From positions 62,001 through 126,000 of the forward strand of contig NZ_JACHJK010000002.1 in the NCBI RefSeq assembly GCF_014203595.1: 64,000 bases of DNA, written 5' to 3'. The position numbers were made by a program, and so were the translations under genes. The DNA comes from Streptomyces echinatus (GTDB lineage: Bacteria; Actinomycetota; Actinomycetes; Streptomycetales; Streptomycetaceae). This document shows, in pieces, positions 50,563 to 60,291 of this stretch; within the stretch, counting starts at the first letter, position 1; each line of letters opens with the position of its first letter. Below the pieces are notes generated by a model, which was not told where the DNA came from, did no database searches, and was given only the letters and a program-made list of their open reading frames with translations.

Positions 50563-50838
50563 GCGCTGCCTCCTGCCTCCGGCTACCGGCACGGCCGCGT
50601 TCACCTGCGCCTTCTCGGCGGACGGGCGACCGGCCGGCAAACCAGTTGTATCGAGCACCTATATGACGAGCGTCCGTCAGGTGCCCGGCCGCGTCAACGC
50701 GGGGACTCTTCGGGAGGGCCGCCCGCCCCACGGTTTCGGCCGGGTTTTGCCTCGGCGAAATCCGTGGAGGGGCCTGTCACCACCGCGCCGGCGACAAGAT
50801 CCGGTCACAGGCAAAAACTTGCTCAAGCACACCGCGCC

Positions 50839-51618
50839 TCAGCGCTTCGCGGCCAGGAACGACTCGAGCGCCCCGGTCAGCTCGGCCGGCTTCTCCAGCG
50901 GCAGCTCGTGGCCCGCGTCCAGGACGCGTACGACCGCGTCGGGGTAGGCCTTGGCCATCCGGAGCATCTGCCGCACCGGGAGCTGGACGTCGTGGTAGCC
51001 GTGCACCATCAGGGTGGGCACGGTGATCTCGCCGGCCCGGTCCAGGACGTCGAAGGCCCGCATCGCGCCGTAGAGCGTCATGACGACCTCGCGCGGGGTG
51101 GCGGCGGAGGCGCGGACGTGCGCCCGGATCTCCTCGCGCGGGTAGCCGGGCGCGAAGGCCCGCTGGATGTTGGCGGCCACGAACAGCTTGAACGGCACCA
51201 GCGTGGAGGCCGCCATCAGCAGGCCGCGGCCACGGCTGTAGGTCATCCGGCCGATGGAGCCCACCAGCACCATCCGCTCCACCCGCGCGGGGTGCGCGAG
51301 GGCGATGGTCTGCGCGATCATCCCGCCCATCGAATGGCCGACCAGCACACACCGGTCCACCCCGAGGTGGTCGAGCAGCGCGAGGACGTCCTGCGCCAGC
51401 TCCGCGACGGTCCGTACCCCGGCCCCCGTGCTCTCCCCGTGCCCGCGCAGGTCCAGCCGGACGACCCGGCGCCCTGCGGAGAAGTGCGCCGTCTGGTGGT
51501 CCCAGCGGTGCCGGTTCGCGGTCCAGCCGTGCACGAACACCAGCGGCACGTCCGCGGCGCCGCGGGGGCCCTCGTCGTCGTATCTCAGCGTCGCTCCGTC
51601 GACGTCGAGCTGTGGCAT
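50839..51618 (-). CDS. Alpha/beta hydrolase
   Basis: A 259-residue hydrolase with HGWTANRHRW near the oxyanion site, nucleophile elbow GHSMGG (about 95), acid in MVHGYHDVQLP and catalytic His in DAGHELPLEKP. The cap region (FKLFVAANIQRAFAPGYPR) is helical. It resembles haloperoxidase/esterase-type enzymes; no substrate is indicated by its neighbours. It is divergent from the baeRF3 gene. Confidence 0.88.
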   Translation of the reverse strand: MPQLDVDGATLRYDDEGPRGAADVPLVFVHGWTANRHRWDHQTAHFSAGRRVVRLDLRGHGESTGAGVRTVAELAQDVLALLDHLGVDRCVLVGHSMGGMIAQTIALAHPARVERMVLVGSIGRMTYSRGRGLLMAASTLVPFKLFVAANIQRAFAPGYPREEIRAHVRASAATPREVVMTLYGAMRAFDVLDRAGEITVPTLMVHGYHDVQLPVRQMLRMAKAYPDAVVRVLDAGHELPLEKPAELTGALESFLAAKR

Positions 51619-51774
51619 GAGGGCCTCCTGGGATGCGGCACGGTCCGGTTACTGACGGGTACGGTAACCGGCCGCACGGTCCCGCGTCACCGGCCTCCGG
51701 ACAGAAATCCGGTGGTGGGCGGCGAAGTCGCCCGCGTCCGGATTACCCCGAATGCCGTACAGGTGATTCCGCCC

Positions 51775-51780
51775 TATCGT
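51775..51780 (+). promoter_or_regulatory. Leaderless -10 element of the baeRF3-like gene
   Basis: TATCGT six bases before the ATG at 51787, and no ribosome-binding site. Confidence 0.45.
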
Positions 51781-51786
51781 GCTGTC

Positions 51787-52881
51787 ATGGAGCACGCACT
51801 GAGTCCCGCGACCCTCGCCGAACTGCGGCGCCCGCGCCCCTATCCGGCGGTCTCCGTACTGACCCCGACGCACCGTGGTGAACGTGGAGGCGGCCAGGAT
51901 CCGGTCCGCCTGCGCAACGTGGTGACCGAGGCACGCAGACGCCTGGAGTCCGACCCCGCCGTCACCCGCGAACGGCGTGCCGATGTCGTGGCACAGCTCG
52001 ACCGGGCCCTGGCCGAGGTGGACCTGGCGCACACCGAGGACGGCCTGGTGATCTTCGCCGCACCGGGCGAGCACCAGGTGTGGTCCCTGGCCCGCCCCGT
52101 TCCCGAGCGGGTGGTGCTGTCGGACACCTTCCTCACCCGCAACCTGGTCGCCGCGCAGGCCGCGGAACGGCCGTTCTGGGTGCTGTCCGTCTCCGCGGAC
52201 CGCGCCACCCTGTGGAGCGGCGGCGAGGACCGGGTAGTGCAGGACCGCTCGGGCGGCTTCCCGCTGGAGCGCCGGCAGGAGAACTTCGACCCCGAGCGCC
52301 AGATGCGCACGGGCGGACTGCCGAGCATCTTCAGCGACGAGGGCACCCGGCAGTTCCTGCGCGAGGCGGACACCGCCCTGAGCACGGTCCTGCGCGAGCA
52401 GCCGCGGCCCGTGTACGTCACCGGCGAGCAGGCGGCACTGTCCCTGCTGGACGAGGTCGGCAGCGTCGCCAAGGCCGCCGTCCACGTCCCGCACGGCGGC
52501 CTCGCGCAGGCCGGCCCCGACGCGGTCTGGCAGGCGCTGCGGCCGGTGCTGGAGGCGGAGTCCCGTAAGGGCACCACGGCCGTGGTCGGGGAGCTGACCT
52601 CGGCGCGCGGTCACCGGACGTTCGCGGCCGGCCTGGACGAGCTGTGGCAGAGCGCGCGCGAGGGCCGGGTCCGGCTGCTGGCGGTGGAGGAGAACTTCCG
52701 GGCCACCGTCCGCGACCTCGGTGAGCACCTCGTGCCCGCCGAACCGGGCGATCTGGACGCCCGCGACGACATCGTGGACGAGATCGTCGAGCAGTGCCTG
52801 GAGACCGGCGCCGACGTGCGCTTCGTGCCCGACGGCGCGCTGGGCGACGCGGACGGCATCGCGGGAGTACTGCGGTACTGA
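51787..52881 (+). CDS. baeRF3-like protein (bacterial eRF1/Vms1-fold family)
   Basis: A 364-residue soluble protein that matches the bacterial release-factor-like baeRF3 family: an N-terminal domain with YPAVSVLTPTHRGE, a middle RNase-H-like part (ERPFWVLSVSADRATLWSGG, RPVYVTGEQAALSLL), and a C-terminal eL30-like domain (RDDIVDEIVEQCLETGADVRFVPDG). In archaea and eukaryotes related proteins release peptides from ribosomes; bacterial ones are suspected to act in ribosome hibernation or rescue. The motif that would bind the peptidyl-transferase centre is not obvious here. It precedes the Gfo/Idh gene by 67 bases. Confidence 0.8.
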   Translation: MEHALSPATLAELRRPRPYPAVSVLTPTHRGERGGGQDPVRLRNVVTEARRRLESDPAVTRERRADVVAQLDRALAEVDLAHTEDGLVIFAAPGEHQVWSLARPVPERVVLSDTFLTRNLVAAQAAERPFWVLSVSADRATLWSGGEDRVVQDRSGGFPLERRQENFDPERQMRTGGLPSIFSDEGTRQFLREADTALSTVLREQPRPVYVTGEQAALSLLDEVGSVAKAAVHVPHGGLAQAGPDAVWQALRPVLEAESRKGTTAVVGELTSARGHRTFAAGLDELWQSAREGRVRLLAVEENFRATVRDLGEHLVPAEPGDLDARDDIVDEIVEQCLETGADVRFVPDGALGDADGIAGVLRY

Positions 52882-52948
52882 CCCCCGCGGGACCGCTCTC
52901 CCGTCGGCGTACGCTACGGCGTGATCGTCGGCGTAAGGGAGCGCGCGC

Positions 52949-53974
52949 ATGGGTGACCTGCTGGGTGTGGCGGTACTGGGTGCCGGACACATGGGAGCCG
53001 ACCACATACGACGCCTTGACCGGGTGGTCAGCGGCGCCAGGGTGGCGGCCGTGGCCGACCCCGATGTCGAGCGCGCGAAGGAGGCGGCGGCCGGTCTGGA
53101 CGGCGTGACCGTGCACGCCGACCCGGTGGCCGCGCTCGACGCGCCCGGCGTCGCGGCGGTCCTGGTCGCCTCCCCCGGCCCCGCCCACGAGGAGGCGCTG
53201 CTCGCGGCGTTCCGCCGGGGCCTGCCCGTGCTGTGCGAGAAGCCCATGGTGCCGGACTCCGCCGGCGCGCTGCGGGTCGTGGAGGCGGAGGCGCGGCTCG
53301 GCCGCCGGCTGGCACAGATCGGGTTCATGCGCCGCTACGACACCGAGTACCGGCGGCTGAAGGCCCTGCTGGACGAGGGCGCCCTGGGCCGGCCCCTGAT
53401 GCTGCACTGCACCCATCGCAACGTCTCCTCCCCCGGCCACTTCACCAGCGCCATGCTGGTCAACAGCTCGGTCTCGCACGAGATCGACGCCGCCCGCTGG
53501 CTGCTCGGGCAGGAGCTGACGGCGGTGACCGTGCTGCGGCCCGCGCCGTCCGGGAGCGCGCCCGAGGGGCTGCTCGACCCGCAGTTCGTGCTGTTCGAGA
53601 CCGACGGGGGCGCGCTGGTCGACGTCGAGGTCTTCGTGAACTGCGGCTTCGGCTACCAGGTGCGGTGCGAGGCCGTGTGCGAGAAGGGCAGCGCCCGGAT
53701 CGGCGACGGGCACACCATGGTGGTCACCACGGCGGGCGGCGCCCGCGAGGACGTGGCACAGGACTATCTCGTGCGCTTCGCCGACGCCTACGACCGCGAG
53801 GTGCAGGCCTGGGTCGACGCCACCCGGCGGGGCGAGGTCACCGGTCCGGGTGTCTGGGACGGTTACGCGGCGTCCGTCGTCGCGGAGGCGGGGGTCCGGG
53901 CGCTGGAGACCGGCGCCCGGACGACTGTCGAGTTCGCCCCGCGCCCGGACCTGTACGCCGGGGTCAGCCGCTGA
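52949..53974 (+). CDS. Gfo/Idh/MocA-family oxidoreductase (inositol dehydrogenase-like)
   Basis: A 341-residue NAD(P)-dependent dehydrogenase. The dinucleotide loop is [17 protein letters not shown] (about 8-24) and the catalytic Lys is in CEKPM near residue 98. The substrate domain has [15 protein letters not shown], where His and Asp resemble inositol 2-dehydrogenases. AAGGGAG lies upstream of the ATG. It is not in a sugar operon, so the polyol substrate is unknown. The last 11 bases overlap the 3' end of the convergent phospholipase gene. Confidence 0.9.
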   Translation: MGDLLGVAVLGAGHMGADHIRRLDRVVSGARVAAVADPDVERAKEAAAGLDGVTVHADPVAALDAPGVAAVLVASPGPAHEEALLAAFRRGLPVLCEKPMVPDSAGALRVVEAEARLGRRLAQIGFMRRYDTEYRRLKALLDEGALGRPLMLHCTHRNVSSPGHFTSAMLVNSSVSHEIDAARWLLGQELTAVTVLRPAPSGSAPEGLLDPQFVLFETDGGALVDVEVFVNCGFGYQVRCEAVCEKGSARIGDGHTMVVTTAGGAREDVAQDYLVRFADAYDREVQAWVDATRRGEVTGPGVWDGYAASVVAEAGVRALETGARTTVEFAPRPDLYAGVSR

Positions 53975-55988
53975 CGCTCGCGGCGCCCGTCTCCAGGTGT
54001 CCGGTGAACCGGCGCGACCAGGTCGCGTCGGAGTCGACGGTCACCGTGAAGTCGTACCAGCCGTTCTGGTACGCGACGGCGTTGAAGTAGTCCTCCGCCG
54101 AGGCGCCCGCGGCGACGGTGTAGGTCCAGGGGCCGTCGCCGCGGTAGTGGCCGGAGGTGATCGTGAACTTCACCGGCGAGGTGCCCGAGTTGGTCATCCG
54201 GAACCAGACGGCGAGCCTGCCGGTGCCGGACTCCACCGCGTACCGGGTGCTCACCTCGGCGGTCCGGCCGGCCTTCGTGGCGTCCCCCCGGAACCGGCGC
54301 AGGAAGCGGTTGGGGCCCACCATGGTCAGGTCGTACTTGCCGGCGCCGTAGCCGGTGCCGATGTTGAAGGAGTCGGAGGCGGTGCCGCCCGCGTCGACCG
54401 TGTACTGCCAGGGCGTGGTGTCCCGGTAGGCGTTCGGGTGGATGGAGAAGTGCACCGCCCGGGACGCGGGCGCGCCCTGGTTGGCCATGGTGAACCAGGC
54501 GAGGATCTTCCCGGCCGCGCCGAACTCCAGCCTGTCCAGGTAGCCGTTCGGCTGGTAGGGCAGCGCGCGGGCCGGGCGGGTGCCGTCCTCCTGGGCGGGC
54601 AGGGCGTTGTCCGTCGGCACCGGGTTGGGCAGCGGGCCGCAGGTGCCGAGGCCGATGACATGGGTCGCGGGCAGGGAGACCGGGCCGTGTACCGGGTGGG
54701 CGAAGTCGAATGCGCCGGTCAGGTCGCCGCTCACGCTGCGCCGCCAGTCGCTGATGTGGGGGCACTTGGCGGGCTTGCCGAGGGCCGCCGTCCAGGTCTC
54801 CAGGAAGCGCAGCACCGAGGTGTGCTCGAACACCTCCGAGGAGACCCAGCCCCCGCGCGTCCAGGGCGAGACGACGATCATCGGCACGCGGAAGCCGAAT
54901 CCGTACGGCACCCCGTTCAGGAACTCCCCGGCGGTCCCGGCGGGCGGGGCCGGCGGGGGTACGTGGTCGAAATAGCCGTCGTTCTCGTCGTAGTTGAGGA
55001 AGAGGACGGTGGAGTCGAAGACGTCCCTGTCGGCCGCGAGGGCCTGGTAGACCATGCTGACGAAGTGGGCGCCGTCGCCGGGCGGGGCGTACGGGTGTTC
55101 GGAGGAGGCCTGGTCGGGGACGACCCAGGAGACCTGCGGGAGGGTGCCCGCGACGACGTCGGCCTTGATGGCGGCGGCGATGTCGTCGGGTGTCGAGCCG
55201 GTGACCCTCGGCACCGAGGACATGCCCCGGTCGTACAGCGGATCGCCCGCCTTGGCGCCGGTGAAACTCCTGAAGTAGGCGCAGCCGTTGTCGCCGTAGT
55301 TGTCGGCCGCGTTCTGGTAGACCTTCCAGGTCACTCCGGCGGCCTGCAGCGCCTCGGCGTAGTTCTGCCAGGTCAGGCCGGACTCCTCGCCCCCGTCGTA
55401 GGAGGAGGGGTCGACCTTGCCGCTCCACAGGTAGGTGCGGTTGGGGCCGGTGGCGCTGAGCGTGGAGCAGAAGTAGGCGTCGCAGATGGTGTAGTTGTCG
55501 GCGAGCGCGTAGTGGAACGGGATGTCGGAGCGGTCCAGGTAGCCGAGCGAGCGGACGTTGCCGACGCCCGCGACCCACTTGTCCATCCGGCCCTTGTTCC
55601 ATGCGGCGTGCTGCGAGGCCCAGGAGTGGGGCAGGTCGCCGCTGCACTGGGCGAGCGTCTCACCGTCCGCGCCGCCCGCGTCCGGGGTCGCGCCGAGCTT
55701 CCACGGGTACTGGCGGCCGGTCCCGTTCGGCTGGTCGAAGACCGAGTGGCCGCCGCTCAGGGTAATGCCGCTGCGGTCGTCGAAGCCGCGTACTCCCCTG
55801 AGCCGGCCGAAGTAGTGGTCGAAGCTGCGGTTCTCCTGCATCAGGATCACCACGTGCCGCACGTCCTTGATCGTGCCCGTCGCCGTGGCCGCCGCGGCGG
55901 AGGCGGTGCGCGCGCCGAGGTTCAGCGCCGCACCCGCCGCCACGGAGGCGCCGAGCCCCACGAAGTCTCTTCGGGTGATCGGTGTCAT
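53964..55988 (-). CDS. Tat-exported phospholipase C (phosphocholine-specific type)
   Basis: A 674-residue secreted lipase that cuts phosphatidylcholine or sphingomyelin. The Tat signal is [21 protein letters not shown] (about 4-24) with an AxA site near residue 32. The phosphoesterase domain has [32 protein letters not shown] and [17 protein letters not shown]. Two C-terminal DUF756 beta domains (about 470-570 and 575-665) repeat the DLTM/DFTV pattern. A GTTCACC/ACTCACC pair 86 to 104 bases upstream of the ATG resembles a PHO box, implying induction when phosphate is scarce. It converges on the Gfo/Idh gene with an 11-base overlap. Confidence 0.92.
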   Translation of the reverse strand: MTPITRRDFVGLGASVAAGAALNLGARTASAAAATATGTIKDVRHVVILMQENRSFDHYFGRLRGVRGFDDRSGITLSGGHSVFDQPNGTGRQYPWKLGATPDAGGADGETLAQCSGDLPHSWASQHAAWNKGRMDKWVAGVGNVRSLGYLDRSDIPFHYALADNYTICDAYFCSTLSATGPNRTYLWSGKVDPSSYDGGEESGLTWQNYAEALQAAGVTWKVYQNAADNYGDNGCAYFRSFTGAKAGDPLYDRGMSSVPRVTGSTPDDIAAAIKADVVAGTLPQVSWVVPDQASSEHPYAPPGDGAHFVSMVYQALAADRDVFDSTVLFLNYDENDGYFDHVPPPAPPAGTAGEFLNGVPYGFGFRVPMIVVSPWTRGGWVSSEVFEHTSVLRFLETWTAALGKPAKCPHISDWRRSVSGDLTGAFDFAHPVHGPVSLPATHVIGLGTCGPLPNPVPTDNALPAQEDGTRPARALPYQPNGYLDRLEFGAAGKILAWFTMANQGAPASRAVHFSIHPNAYRDTTPWQYTVDAGGTASDSFNIGTGYGAGKYDLTMVGPNRFLRRFRGDATKAGRTAEVSTRYAVESGTGRLAVWFRMTNSGTSPVKFTITSGHYRGDGPWTYTVAAGASAEDYFNAVAYQNGWYDFTVTVDSDATWSRRFTGHLETGAASVSG

Positions 55989-56060
55989 TCGCCCCGTCCT
56001 CGTCCAGGGGGTGCCCCTGTGGCACACCGCGCGCCAGGGTGCCCGCGGTGATCGTCGGGG

Positions 56061-56066
56061 TCCATA
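56061..56066 (-). promoter_or_regulatory. Possible -10 element of the phospholipase C gene
   Basis: TATGGA on the minus strand, just downstream of the PHO box repeat, a usual place for PhoP-activated promoters. Confidence 0.4.
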
Positions 56067-56073
56067 CCCGTGC

Positions 56074-56091
56074 GGTGAGTCCAGGGTGAAC
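56074..56091 (-). promoter_or_regulatory. PHO box (PhoP binding site)
   Basis: GTTCACCCTGG followed directly by ACTCACC on the minus strand: two 7-base units with an 11-base period, as in Streptomyces PHO boxes. Confidence 0.65.
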
Positions 56092-56138
56092 AGAAGCCGA
56101 AGTCGCGTCGGGGCGTCCCGCCGGAGCCCCGGGCCGCC

Positions 56139-56558
56139 TCACACCCCGCCGAACAGCGTGCTCAGCCCCCGCTCCACCACCGCCGACACGTCCTCCTGGC
56201 CGGACGCCACCAGCTCGTAGGTGCCCATCAGGAAGCGCCGCAGCGCAGCGGCCTGGAACAGCAGCAGGGCCATACCGTGCGGCGAGTGGAACTCCAGTAC
56301 CGTCCGGGTACGCCCGTACGGCCATATCTGGACGTCCCCGTGGCCGGCCGGGGCCCGCAGCCCCTGGTCGAGCAGGGAGCGTGCGAAGGTCCAGGTGACC
56401 TCCTCGCCGTGCAGGGCGGCCTCGGCCGGGAAGTCCAGGAACACGGCGAGGGGATCGTCCGCGGTGTAGCGCAGGGTGGCCGCTACCGGGACCTCCAAGT
56501 CCTCGGCGGTGACGAGCCTGGCCCGGGTGAGTTGTTCGAGGGTGATGTCCATGCTCAT
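56139..56558 (-). CDS. SsgA-family sporulation/cell division regulator (SALP)
   Basis: A 139-residue SsgA-like protein. The family start VPVAATLRYTADDPLAVFLDFP (about 23-44), the WTFARSLLDQGL core and a VLEFHSPHGMALLLFQAAALRRFL helix are clear. SALPs steer septum placement and spore wall events in sporulating actinomycetes. The gene starts at 56558 or at the second Met, 6 bases later; neither has a strong ribosome-binding site. It lies beside phospholipase C and a PP2C phosphatase without obvious coupling. The subgroup (SsgA to SsgG) cannot be told. Confidence 0.88.
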   Translation of the reverse strand: MSMDITLEQLTRARLVTAEDLEVPVAATLRYTADDPLAVFLDFPAEAALHGEEVTWTFARSLLDQGLRAPAGHGDVQIWPYGRTRTVLEFHSPHGMALLLFQAAALRRFLMGTYELVASGQEDVSAVVERGLSTLFGGV

Positions 56559-56902
56559 AAGGAGTGCGTGAAGGCCTGGCGCATGCCGCGAATTCCGGTC
56601 AGAGTTCGGCGGGTACCGGCCGCTCCGCCGATCAATGGAACAGAAAAGCGTCGAACATTAGCGTGAGCACTGAGTCCGGGCAGTCGAAATCGCCGCAACT
56701 CGCGTAATCGCTCTACGACTTGACCGTCCCGGCGCGTACGTCATTCGTACCCGTGGATCACTCCGGGAAGACTCTGGCATATGCCGAAAGCACCACCGTA
56801 TCGTGTGTTGCCAAATCCCTTACAGGGCGTCGCGGGCTGTGCGAGAGTCGTAATGGTCCCCCGTCGTCCCCGCCGTACCGTTCCCCCCTTTCGGAGTGCG
56901 TC
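56559..56902. other. Divergent regulatory stretch between the SALP and phosphatase genes
   Basis: A 344-base gap of lower GC than average. It contains GGGTAC at about 56609, TTGACC near 56718 and a GTACG-N5-CGTAC dyad at 56739-56754. I see no gene. Promoters for both neighbours should lie here, but none can be fixed with confidence. Confidence 0.5.
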
Positions 56903-58333
56903 ATGCCGTCCCCAGTCTCCGCGGACCATCCAGCCGCCCAGCCGCCAGGTCGCGGCTCGGTCGAGGCACTGATAACGCAGGCGCGGCGGCTCAAGGGCGA
57001 GGTGGACGCCGTACGGCGGGACACCCGGAGCGACGGTTCGGACCCCGAGGAGCGCTGGCAGCGCGCCCTGTGCGACCTGGCGTTGCATCAACTGGACGAT
57101 CTCGATGCCCATTTGGCTCAGCTGCGGGACGGTCCGCCGCCCGCTCCGGCCCAGACCGACGCCCCGCCCCCCGGCCGGCCCCGGACGGCCGGCACCCCGG
57201 ACGGTGCGCTGCTCAGCCGCGTCGGCAGCGCCGAGTGGAACCTGCTGACGGACGAGGCCACCTGGTCCGGGGAGCTGTACCAGATCCTCGGTCTCGACCC
57301 GGCCCGCCCGGCCCTGACCCTGGACGAGCTGCCCAGCCTGGTCCTGGACGAGGACCGGCCGAGACTCACCTCCATGGTGACGGGCTGTCTGGTCGACGCG
57401 AGGCCCATCGACGGCGAGTTCCGCGTCGTACGGCCCGACGGCGCCCCGCGGACCGTGCACATGATGGGCGAACCCGTGCTCGGCGCCGACGGCGGCACGG
57501 CCTCCATGTGGGCCGTACTGCGCGACGTCAGCGAACTGCGCAGCAGCCAGCGGACGGTACGCGAGACCCGTGACTCGCTGACCCGGCACCGCCGGCAGGA
57601 GCAGACCGAGCACCGGATCGCGGCAGAGCTGCAGGAAGCCGTGCTCCCGCCATGGCGCGGCTCCCTGCGGCTCCCGCACCGGGGACCGGTGGCACTGGAC
57701 CTGGCTGCCCACCGCCTCCCGGCCGCGACCGCCACCCTGATCGGCGGCGACTGGTACGACGCGCTGGAGCTGCCCGACGGCCAGACCCTGCTCACCGTGG
57801 GCGACCTCACCGGCCAGGGCGTGGCGGTCGCCTCCGGCAGGGCGATGCTGCTCGGCGCCGTGCGCGGCATGGCGATGGCCGGCACGGAGCCCGGTGAGCT
57901 GCTCACCCTGCTCGACCGGTTACTCGACAGCACGGTCCAGCCCGCCCTCGGCAGCGCCGTCTGCTGCCGCTACCGGCCCGAGTCCCGCACCCTGATCTGG
58001 GCCCAGGCGGGACACCCCGCCCCGCTGCTGTACCGCGACGGGACGGGGCGCATGCTGAACACACCGGACGGCGTCCTCCTCGGCGCCTGCCCGGGCGCCG
58101 TCCGCGGGCAGTCCGTCGTCACCTTGCGACCGGGCGACCTGCTCCTCCTGCACACAGACGGGCTGGTGCCGGGGCACAGCAGGACGGCGGCCGTGGACCG
58201 GCTGCTCGGCCTCGCCCCACGGTTCGGCGCGGCGCGCACCGCGCAGGACTGTGTGCGAACGCTCGTGGAGGAGTTCGGTGGCGCCGGGCGCGAGGACGAC
58301 GCGTGTGTGATCGTCGCCAGGGTCACCGCATGA
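56903..58333 (+). CDS. PAS-domain PP2C (SpoIIE/RsbU-like) serine phosphatase
   Basis: A 476-residue signalling phosphatase. After a helical N-terminus (about 15-75), a PAS/PAC-like domain (about 105-220: RVGSAEWNLLTDEATWSGELYQILGL, GEFRVVRPDGAPRTVHMMGEPV) precedes a coiled stretch and a PP2C domain with GGDWYDAL, VGDLTGQGVAVA, QAGHPAPLLYR and REDDACVIVARV, which supply the metal-binding acidic residues. It should dephosphorylate an anti-anti-sigma factor and so free a SigB-type sigma factor; a candidate sigma gene lies at 5810. GGAG is six bases before the ATG. Confidence 0.92.
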   Translation: MPSPVSADHPAAQPPGRGSVEALITQARRLKGEVDAVRRDTRSDGSDPEERWQRALCDLALHQLDDLDAHLAQLRDGPPPAPAQTDAPPPGRPRTAGTPDGALLSRVGSAEWNLLTDEATWSGELYQILGLDPARPALTLDELPSLVLDEDRPRLTSMVTGCLVDARPIDGEFRVVRPDGAPRTVHMMGEPVLGADGGTASMWAVLRDVSELRSSQRTVRETRDSLTRHRRQEQTEHRIAAELQEAVLPPWRGSLRLPHRGPVALDLAAHRLPAATATLIGGDWYDALELPDGQTLLTVGDLTGQGVAVASGRAMLLGAVRGMAMAGTEPGELLTLLDRLLDSTVQPALGSAVCCRYRPESRTLIWAQAGHPAPLLYRDGTGRMLNTPDGVLLGACPGAVRGQSVVTLRPGDLLLLHTDGLVPGHSRTAAVDRLLGLAPRFGAARTAQDCVRTLVEEFGGAGREDDACVIVARVTA

Positions 58334-58461
58334 GCCGGCCCGCGGAGGCACGGCAATGACACGACCCGCCCAGGTCACCGTATGGACTGATCCGGCAAGG
58401 CCGACCGGTCCGCCGTCATCGTACGAACCGAGCCCCTCGGGCCGGACGGCGCACAGGTCCC

Positions 58462-59958
58462 CTATGCCTGTGCGCTGTTGCCGTCCCTCTTGGCCCTCGG
58501 CTTGGGCAGGGCGAGCCTGATCTCCTCCCGCAGCTGGTGGATCTTCGGATAGCCGGCGTACTCCGCGGTCAGACGGTACATCTGCCGCAGCCGGTCCCAG
58601 GTACGCCGGGAGGAGTTCGACCCCATCGACATCAGCGCCAGCCGTGCGTAACGGTCGGCCTGTTCGGGGTCGTCGGCGATGAAACAGGCCGACGCCATGG
58701 AGAGGTGATCGAAGATCTTCGACCGCTCCCGTCCGTCCACGCGCAGGGCGAGGGCCTTCTCCGCGTAGTACTGGGCGGGCGCGGCCGCACCCGGATCGAA
58801 CTCCGCCAGCGTGCGGTAGGCGAGCGCCTGCATGCCGTACAGGTCCTCGTCCTTGAAGGTCTGCATCCAGTCCGGCGTCTGAGCGTCCTGCCGGTCGGAG
58901 ACGAAGAGGTCCTCCGCCCGGCCGAGCGTGCGGCGCATCGCCTGGCCCTTGCCCATCGACGCCTGCGCCCAGGCCTCGATGGTGTGGAACATGGCCTTCG
59001 TGCGCGGCTGCAGCCGCTCCCCGGCACCGGACTGGGCGAGCTTCATCAGGTCCAGGGCGTCGTCGGGCCGGCCGAGGTGCACCATCTGGCGGGCCGCCCG
59101 GGACAGCGCCTCACCGGCGCGCGGCCGGTCTCCGCCCTCCCGGGCGGCATGGGCGGCGATGACGAAGTACTTCTGCGCCGTGGGCTCCAGGCCGACGTCG
59201 TGCGACATCCAGCCCGCCAGGACGGCGAGGTTGGCGGCGACGCCCCACAGGCGCCGCTGGAGGTGGGGTGGATGGTGGTAGGCGAGCATGCCGCCCACTT
59301 CGTTGAGCTGGCCCACGACCGCCTTGCGCTGCAGCCCGCCGCCGCGGGCCGCGTCCCAGGCGCGGAACACCTCGACCGAGCGTTCCAGTTCCTCGATCTC
59401 CTGCGACCCGATGGGGGCTGCCTCGTACCGGTCGAACCCGGCGGGATCGGCGTGCAGGGGGTCGTCCAGCAGAGGGGCGTCGGCCCTCAGGGCCGGGTCG
59501 GTGTGCAGCCAGTCGTGCATGGCGCTGCTGAGTGTGGATCCCGCGGCGAGCGCGGCACCCGCGCCCACCAAGCCGCGTCGGTTGAGCATGAGGTCCATTC
59601 CCGTGAATTCGGTGAGGACCGCGGCGGTTCGCTCGGGCGGCCACGGCACACCGTCGGGATGTTCCTCGATCCCGTCGCCCTGCCGTTTCCCCGCACGCCC
59701 GTGCCGTACCAGACCGAGGTCCTCGATGGTCACGACACGGCCGAGACGCTCGGTGAACAGAGCCGCCAGCACCCGCGGCACGGGATCGCGCGGGATCTCT
59801 CCCATGTCGATCCACCGCCGCACCCGGGAGGTGTCGGTCGACAGCTGGGGGTGGCCCATGGCCGCCGCCTGCCGGTTGACCAGTCTCGCGAGTTCGCCCT
59901 TCGACCAGCCGGCCAGGCCGAACAGGTCCGCCAGGCGGGTGTTGGGTTGTCCGCTCAC
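58462..59958 (-). CDS. NsdA-like negative regulator with TPR-type repeats
   Basis: A 498-residue protein strongly resembling NsdA of S. coelicolor, a repressor of sporulation and antibiotic production. The N-terminus (ARLVNRQAAAMGHPQL, SRVRRWIDMGEIPRDPVPRV) is a conserved DNA-binding-like region. The rest is helical repeats in the TPR style, with WGVAANLAVLAGWMSHDVGL and YAEKALALRVDGRERSK. The GTG at 59958 gives the NsdA start; the frame is open 36 codons further up without similarity. CATATG repeats lie in its upstream region. Whether it is the orthologue or a paralogue needs a genome-wide look. Confidence 0.85.
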   Translation of the reverse strand: MSGQPNTRLADLFGLAGWSKGELARLVNRQAAAMGHPQLSTDTSRVRRWIDMGEIPRDPVPRVLAALFTERLGRVVTIEDLGLVRHGRAGKRQGDGIEEHPDGVPWPPERTAAVLTEFTGMDLMLNRRGLVGAGAALAAGSTLSSAMHDWLHTDPALRADAPLLDDPLHADPAGFDRYEAAPIGSQEIEELERSVEVFRAWDAARGGGLQRKAVVGQLNEVGGMLAYHHPPHLQRRLWGVAANLAVLAGWMSHDVGLEPTAQKYFVIAAHAAREGGDRPRAGEALSRAARQMVHLGRPDDALDLMKLAQSGAGERLQPRTKAMFHTIEAWAQASMGKGQAMRRTLGRAEDLFVSDRQDAQTPDWMQTFKDEDLYGMQALAYRTLAEFDPGAAAPAQYYAEKALALRVDGRERSKIFDHLSMASACFIADDPEQADRYARLALMSMGSNSSRRTWDRLRQMYRLTAEYAGYPKIHQLREEIRLALPKPRAKRDGNSAQA

Positions 59959-60291
59959 GTCAAGCCCCCAGGTTCTCGGCTGAGTTGACAGTAGCCCGGT
60001 GCAGGTTGCCGGGCGACTATTCGCCACGGTTCGCCAGGGTCCGCCAGATGGTGTGCCACCGGCCATCGGGTGTCAGGTAGGAACGAGCCACCCCGACCCG
60101 GTCGCCAGCTCCATATGGCGGCCCCATAGCGGCATATGACGGGCACATTCCCCAGGGTGTGCCCGGGCGACCGGGCCGGGTGGGCGCACGCTCCCGAACA
60201 CACGCTCACGGGTCACGCACCCGCGAGCACGGGTTCGGAACGCGGACGTACAGGCAGGCACAGCAGGCACACGAAGGGATCTGTATCTCCC
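59959..60291. other. Divergent control region of the NsdA-like and phosphotransferase genes
   Basis: A 333-base non-coding region. It contains the CATATG-centred repeats listed separately, and a purine-rich AAGGGA at 60273. No gene is evident; open frames in it are shadows. Confidence 0.5.
60112..60142. repeat. CATATGGCGG-type repeated motif upstream of the NsdA-like gene
   Basis: Three related units CATATGGCGG (60112), CATAGCGG (60125) and CATATGACGG (60133). The first and third are also roughly inverted around CATATG. A likely regulator-binding site. Confidence 0.55.

Noticed and set aside
51649..53328. A 559-codon minus-strand frame opposite the baeRF3 and Gfo/Idh genes
   Set aside because: Shadow of two well-supported plus-strand genes.
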